From: Hydrangea macrophylla
Taxonomy: Eukaryota; Streptophyta; Magnoliopsida; Cornales; Hydrangeaceae
Direction of reading: 5' to 3'
DNA length: 64,000 nt
NCBI GenBank assembly: GCA_033977485.1
Contig: CM066989.1
Location: forward strand, 32,713,095-32,777,094
In this document: positions 57,967-64,000 of the stretch, one piece after another
Numbering within the stretch: position 1 is the first letter of the stretch
Layout of the letters: each line of letters opens with the position of its first letter
Made by a program: the position numbers and the translations under genes
Notes under the pieces: model-generated
What the model saw: only the letters and a program-made list of their open reading frames with translations
Databases searched by the model: none
Told to the model about the DNA's origin: nothing

Positions 57967-59454
57967 ATGCAGCAAATGGAAAATTCAAGTCAACAAGAGG
58001 GCCAGACTCCTACTACTTCGTGTTCTACTCCTCAAACTAATGAATCTGGCACTGATCTACGGACAGAGGTTACCTTTAATTTGACCGGTGGGATAATAGG
58101 TGGTAAAAATGCTTTGAAGAATCGGTGCTTGGCTTTGTTGAGAACCCAAGTTGGTCTTTCTTATGATGGTTGGCATAAAGTTGAAAAAGCCAAAAAAGAT
58201 GACTTATGGGCAACCCTCTTGCAAGAATTCAAGATATCGGTCGACCGTAAAGAGGAAGTTCTAAAAGAGATGGGTTTGCAGTTGAAGACGTGGAGGAAGA
58301 ACTTGCGCTCGAAATATTTTGGAGAGCTAGATATTGATGGGATAAAGGCGTTAAAGGATAAGGTGCCAGAAAAAGAGCAAATCTCTCTTAGTCAATGGAA
58401 CGAGTTCATCAAACGCGAAGCAACAGACAACAAAATGAAACAAAGAGACAATGGCAAAGCCAGCAGAGCTAAAAAGACTGATGTTCATTGTCTCGGTCGT
58501 CAGTCATATCATGAAAAGGCTGAGGAAATGGTATGTATGCATGATACTTAGTTACCTAGACTCTTTAAATTCATAAGCCGAAATGCATTTTTTTTTAATA
58601 TTTTTGTAGAAGCGCAAGGATCCACTTCATCAGGCACCTGAGCGTTCGGATGTTTTCATCGAATCTCGCAGGCAGAAGAAAACTGGGGAATTTCATCCTC
58701 AAACTGTTGAGGAGATGGTCAGTTCACTTCTTCAATTATAATGCTAAACATTACTCAATCTTAATCATTAAGAATATTAATATCTCACCATTATATATAT
58801 TGGCAGCAAAAAATGACTGAGCTGAAAAGTAGTCAGGATTCTTCAAGCCCATCAACTTTGGATAGTGATGCATTGACCACACTTTATGGGAAAGACAGTA
58901 GAGGGAGGACTCGTGGTGTGGGTCCAGTGTCCAGAACTAAATTGAAGGCCATAGTTCCTATACGCTCAGAGATTCAGAAAGCAGTGAAACAAAGCAATGT
59001 GCAGATGGAGCATGATATGTATGATGTGAAACAGAGGAACGTGCAGTTGGAGCAAGATATGCATGAGATCAAAAATTCTCTAAATCTTCTATTAAGAGCT
59101 TTTTCTGAAAGCCAAAAGTTTCTTCCCCAACAATTTGCATCCCAACATGTAGTATCCTCTTCATTTCCTTCACTCCAAGCGACTCAACTCCCTACACCAG
59201 CTTCATCGTCAAGTTGTAATATAATTAGTTTGACAAATGCAAAGAAGATTGCAACTGGAGTGATTATTTCGACAGCACCTGGAACAGTGGTGCATGGTCA
59301 TGTACTAGCGGACTTTGAACGTAAAGTTCAAGTTGTTGACGTCGTTCCGGGAGAGGAGGAGCAGAGTTTGTATCTAGGAAGCCAAGGGTGCGCCTCAAAT
59401 ATTAAGGAAACTGAGGGTGGGTGGGTGTTTTGGCCTATATGGTTGCTTCACTGA
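57967..59454 (+). CDS. TnpA-like second CACTA protein (Ptta/En/Spm family)
   Basis: Three exons, 57967-58530, 58610-58717 and 58807-59454, with GT/AG borders and all phases zero; 439 residues if started at 57967. An ATG at 57976 directly after an AG acceptor is an alternative start. The first exon carries the plant transposase_24-type region (about residues 60-190: WATLLQEFKISVDRKEEV, TWRKNLRSKYF, SLSQWNEFIKREAT). The middle part has a coiled-coil-like repeat (VQMEHDMYDVKQRNVQLEQD), consistent with dimerisation. The last 80 residues show no motif I know. TnpA proteins of En/Spm bind subterminal repeats and bring the ends together; the same is inferred here. No stop or frameshift was found, so this gene looks intact. 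Confidence 0.85.
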
Positions 59455-60249
59455 ATTTATGTGGTTAAGTATTACTTTTGTTGGTCGGACAGTAGTTTTT
59501 TGTTATCTTTTTTCCTACTTTTAATAGACTGTGTTGCAAATTTGAACAAATGGTGTTAAGCAACTTATGTGGTTTATATGTAAATTGTTTTGGATTGCAA
59601 AATAGTGTTTAGCAACTTGTGTAGTTTATATATGTAAATGGTTTTGTATTGTATCGATTTTAATTGTACAGGTATCCCAAAAGAAATAGTATTTTGTAGT
59701 GACTAAATTGTCACCACAGTATGTCACGGTTTGAAGCAGTGACTAAATTATAACAATTGTCACCAGCAATTTATATTTGGTCAATGCCAAGGGAGGTGAC
59801 AAATATATATTTTGTCACTGTCATGGGAGGTGCCAAATCAATATTTTTTCACTGTCCTGGGAAGGCACTTTATATTTTGTCACTGTTTAGGGAGGTGACA
59901 AATATATATTTTGTCACTGTTTAGGGAGGTGACAAATATATATTTTGTCACTGTCTAGGGATCTGACAAATAAATATTTTGTCACTGTCTCGGGAGGTGA
60001 CAAATCAATATTGTGTCACTGTCTAGGGAGGTGACAAATATATATTTGGTCACTGTCTAGGGAGGTGACAAAATTAAAGCAATTACCCCTTTTAGGGGTA
60101 CACAAATAGGCGGTGACAAACAAAATTGTCACTGTCAGTGGAGGTGACAAAATTATTTGTCACCCCCGAAATAGTCACCTCCCAAAACAGTGACAAATGG
60201 TGTTTGTCACTGCTCAGAGCAGTGACAAATCGGCCAATCTGGTGCAGTG
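59455..60249. repeat. Right subterminal repeats of CACTA
   Basis: The segment from about 59690 holds about ten tandem units of roughly 40 bp reading AGGGAGGTGACAAATATATA then TTTTGTCACTGTCT, so every unit is itself an inverted pair of GTGACAAA and TTTGTCAC. The left end uses the same 8-mer in looser arrangement. Confidence 0.9.
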
Positions 60250-61926
60250 ACAATGAACCAAACGACAGCCCCACCCGCTCATGAAATTTGTGCATTATAT
60301 TCTGATCCTTCACATTCGATACTTGCATGTCCATCGGCGAGCCAATTTCCGGAATTCGTGGAGCAACACATTAATTCTATTCAACAATACCCACGAAATA
60401 ATTATAATTCGACTACTAATAATCCGGATGCGCCATGGAGAAACCATCCTAACTTCTCGTGGAAAAATAATAATAATAATCCTAATGAGGCGACTAATTT
60501 TCCTAATGCATATCGACCTCAGTTGCAACCTAATCAATACCAACAACCGCCTCCTAATCCGAACCCTCCAAGGGGTAACGTTTTTGAGGAAAAGGTGTTG
60601 GCATCCCTTAGTAAAATTGAAACACAAGTACAGGCACAAGCACAAATAGTGCACTCTCACACACAATCCATTGCGAAGCTTGAATCCCAAATGGGACAAC
60701 TAGCTATTGTAGTGAGTCGTAGAAATGAGGGGACGTTGCCTAGTCAAACAATTCAAAACCCTAAGGGACAATTTGAGGTTAAGGGGTCGAATGAACAAGT
60801 AAACGCCGTCTCAACTAGGATGACTACACGAGAGGAGGTGATAGAAACCCCTAATAAGAATGAGAATGTGATAGATATGAACATCAACTCTAATAAAGAG
60901 AGGGGTGAGGACGTGAATCAAAGTAGAAAAGAAAATGAACCGGTCCCAACAAATTATATTCCGAGAATGCCATATCCACCTAATATTGAGGAACCGTCTC
61001 ATCTTTCAAAGAAAAAGTCAAAAGTCGAAGATATACTCGAGGTATTTAAACAAGTTAAGATTAATATTCCTTTCCTTGACGCTATTAAGCAAATTCCCGC
61101 TTACGCTAAATGTTTAAAAGACCTTTATACACAAAAACGCAAAATACGGAGTCATACTCCTAAAAAGGTCTTCCTCACTGAAAAAGTAAGTTCGATTTTT
61201 CAACACGCTCCTCCAAAATACAAAGATCCAGGTATGCCTACGATTTCATGTGTCATAGGTGACACTATCATTCATAGGGCTCTCCTTGACTTAGGAGCTA
61301 GTGTTAACCTCTTACCTTATCAAGTCTATAAACAACTAGGTCTAGGTGAACTTAAACCTACGGCCGCTACCATTCAATTAGTGGATCGTTCCGTCAAAGT
61401 ACCTAGAGGAATCGTCGAAGACGTCTTAGTTAAAGTTGATCAATGTTTTTATTCAGTAGATTTTATGGTCCTTGACACCGAACCGGTGCTGGATACTAGA
61501 AAATACACTCCTGTTATTCTTGGTCGTCCATTCTTAGCCACGGCCAACGCACGTGTCAATTGTAGAACAGGGGTGATGAAAGTGTCGTTCGGGAATATAA
61601 AATTAAAATTAAATATTTTTAATGCTGCTGATCAACCTCCTAAAGACGACGATTACCTATGTGAGGCGGAATGTGAGGTAAGACGGAATATTGAGCTTAG
61701 TAACAAAATAAATATCAATGAGGGAAAAGATATAGTGGATGATGATTGGATGAATCCTAATGTCTCGGAGCCTAATGAAGAATTTACTCGAAAGATGAGA
61801 AATCGATTTGAACGTAATTCGGGAGAACCGTCGAATGAATTAATTCCAAGCGACGTTAATTCTGCTAACCACCGAGCTCCCCCTAACGCCCTAAAGGGTA
61901 CAAACTCTGATTTACGACCTCCATGA

Positions 61927-64000
61927 TTCTTGAGCTAGAATGGTCTAGCTGAAGACGTAAAAGTTAGCGCTTCTTGGGAGGCAACCCAAGCTTGATTTCG
62001 TCTGTTTCTTTGATTTTTGGATGTTTTTTGAGTTATTTTGGTCAGTCTTAGAGTTTTTTCTGGACAGGTTTGGGGGTCGGAATTAATTTATTTTAATATT
62101 ACATACATAATTTTGGCCAAAAAATGGAAAACACCCAACTCGCGCGCGCGATCCGCTCGCGCGAGGCCTCGCTCGCGCGGTCCGCTGGCGCGAGTTTGTG
62201 CCTTAGGCATTTTTTCTTGCTTTTTCTTATATGATGCCTCTGCTTCTTCTCGCGCCTGGTTTCGCGGGCGCAAGGTAGCTCGCGGGCGCAGGGGATCCCG
62301 CTGGCGTGATTATGATTAAAAAAAAAATTGGAAATTCGCGCGCGCGACGGCCGCTCGCACGGACCGCTCGCGCGATTCCATATTTTCCTATTTTTTTCCC
62401 TTTTGTTCTCTATATCCTTCCCCCTACCTATTTAATTTGTGTTTCTTTTCTGTTTTTGTTTATTTGGTTCAGTTTAGTTCGTGTTCGTTGTTTTCCTTGT
62501 TCTATTTATACTTTTTCGTTTTATTTCTTTTCCATTTGTTAGTTTAGTTTATTTTAGCTTAGTTTTTAGATTTATATTCCATATTTAGGTTTCATTTACT
62601 TTTAATATTCTTTTGTTAGTTTCTTTTTATCTAATATTAACAGGTGGTTCCATTTGGAGCAATTGAACTTTATCGCCATATTCTTATACATTTACCTGTT
62701 TGTCATTGCCGAGATCGAGGTATTATCGTTCCTTTCTTACATACTCTCCTTTCTTTCGTTTTATTGTTTCATTGGGGACAATGAAAGGTTTAGGTTTGGG
62801 GGTATGCACACGCATGTACATTATTCTGCAATTTTTCAAAAATTTGCAATACTTGTGTTTAAATACACGATGTTACCGACGTTTTTGCAATCTCAATTTG
62901 ATACTTCTTGTTATGTAACTTGGATTGTTATAGAATGGTAAACAAGGAAATATGCGATTAATCATTTGCTGAAGTTATGATATGACGTTTTAAGTTATGT
63001 ATTGTTCAAATCATAGTTTTATATCATAAATTTGCACATAAACCTATGCACTGCACGTAGTCGCTTGAATACATGTTGGTTGTGAACTATAATATGATTC
63101 GTATTTCTAGATAACACAAGGTGGAGACTAAACCCGATGAGCTTTTGAGCCAATCTTTTCTTTTTAGAGGGTTATAAATATATTGTGTTTGTCGAATTTC
63201 ATTGAAATAGCGCATTAACTTGTTTAGTCTCATTATTCTTGTTTTGGTTAATAGTCAAGTTAAAATATTTGTTACCATGCTAAATAATCTTCCATTGTAA
63301 ACATTGAAGAACCGTATTACCCTAGGAAATGATTTTAGGCCCTCTTTGTTTACTGCCGACCGATAAAAGATAAAAATTTCCTTAGTTCGCCCCTTTGAGC
63401 CGTTACAATGCCTCTTTTTCTTTGTTCACCATTATCCTCTTTAAAAGCTCCAACTTGATCAACTTGGAGTATACCACTGGAAGAGTGATCAACTTTTAGT
63501 AGTATTAAGGCGATGTGTTGATTGAGAAGAAGAAAATAAGATGCTATTGGGGTAGTTCCTTGGTATTCGATGAATAATCATTTTAGAAGCGAGAAAAGAA
63601 AAAGGAAAAGAAAAAAAATAAAGAAGAGGAAGGTTGAAAAGAAAAATGAAAGAAAAGAAGAAAAATGAAAGAAAGGAAATGAAAGAAGAAGAATGAAAGA
63701 AATCGAACATGCCTTACAATGCCATTCTGAAAAATACCTAATGAATCCTTTCTATCCTTTTTCATTTCCTGAGCCACATTACAACCTTTGAAAAGTCCTA
63801 TTTGATCCTAGGAAACATGGTTTTGATATGTAATTGATGGGAGGGGGATTAAAACATGGTAATGAGTAATTTCTCTTGATTATTGGCGTCCTATCCATGA
63901 GACTACTGTTCTTTTGTGTCATGCGTCTTTTTCGAGTCATATGTGAGCATTTCTTGTTTTGAGAATATATTTCCTTTACTCAAATATTTTAGAAAAATTT
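61927..64000 (+). other. 3' non-coding internal region, unit 2 (runs off window)
   Basis: Collinear with 42422-44495 of unit 1 with very few differences. It carries the hairpin (61973-61990), GC palindromes (62138-62377) and internal polypurine-like motif (62791-62803). By offset the third LTR should begin at about 64535, outside the window. Confidence 0.9.

Larger units (their letters stand above)
47879..60249 (+). mobile_element. CACTA (En/Spm) transposon, 12.4 kb
   Basis: Terminal inverted repeats begin CACTACACCAAACTGGCC at the left and, read inward, CACTGCACCAGATTGGCC at the right. The 3-bp target duplication ACA (47876-47878 and 60250-60252) matches the uninterrupted site in unit 1. 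Both ends carry subterminal TTTGTCAC repeats. Two transposition genes are present (52926-56405 and 57967-59454), as in En/Spm. The first has an in-frame stop. Passenger sequences include a GPAT gene fragment and at least two smaller insertions. Confidence 0.97.
46847..61926 (+). pseudogene. Athila-like gag-protease, unit 2, split by CACTA
   Basis: The frame runs 46847-47878, is interrupted by the CACTA element, and resumes in phase at 60253 to stop at 61926. Without the insertion and its duplicated ACA it has the same 2706-nt length as unit 1. It lacks the premature stop of unit 1. It has its own point lesion: the second cysteine of the CCHC knuckle is Tyr (CALYSDPSH, near 60297). Other differences from unit 1 are scattered single substitutions. 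The two units therefore carry different defects. Confidence 0.92.

Overview
The window is plant nuclear DNA, almost certainly from a dicot. It is AT-rich, has intron-bearing plant genes with GT/AG borders, contains LTR retrotransposons primed by plant tRNA-Asp, and carries CACTA, PIF/Harbinger, hAT and Helitron elements. The species cannot be told from the sequence. Most of the 64 kb is transposable elements nested in one another. Only one host gene is close to intact: an ankyrin-repeat/PGG membrane protein at 20.4-22.4 kb (minus), and it carries one frameshifting base.

Layout. 0-2.6 kb: a TTGTTCC minisatellite and pieces of Ty3/gypsy LTRs plus a gag-protease scrap. 2.7-4.6 kb: a decayed Ty1/copia element. 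4.6-5.4 kb: a small gene-like pseudogene (OB-fold-like, possibly HROB-related) with its own TATA box and promoter-proximal 30-bp repeats. 5.55-7.7 kb: a 2.1-kb minisatellite of the same family as the one at the left edge. 8.7-14.2 kb: six exons of a minus-strand PIG-S (GPI transamidase subunit) pseudogene, with a 2.9-kb PIF/Harbinger element in one intron and a hairpin MITE in another. 14.4-15.2 kb: a LINE remnant. 17-30 kb: AT-rich DNA with two Helitron 3' ends facing each other across the ankyrin gene, and a hAT-type element with a MITE nested in it.

30.3-37.1 kb: a minus-strand chromodomain Ty3/gypsy element. Its 2.25-kb 3' LTR is present but its 5' LTR is missing. Its gag-pol reading frame is continuous for 4.3 kb apart from nine nonsense codons. 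37.9-64 kb: two tandem units of a gag-protease-only, Athila-like element arranged LTR - internal - LTR - internal. The second unit is split by a 12.4-kb CACTA transposon (47879-60249, TSD ACA) that carries a TNP2-type transposase, a TnpA-like second protein and a captured 5' piece of a GPAT-type acyltransferase gene.

The most unusual signal is in the LTRs. Each element family carries clusters of one short, CG-containing palindrome, and the palindrome differs by family: TCGATCGA, GTCGAC, CAATCGATTG or TCGCGCGA. In the two gypsy LTRs that can be lined up, the cluster sits at the same place downstream of a shared TATA box and a shared hairpin splice-donor motif, yet the palindrome itself has been exchanged. 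A short Tyr/Asp-rich reading frame is also conserved between two of these LTRs.
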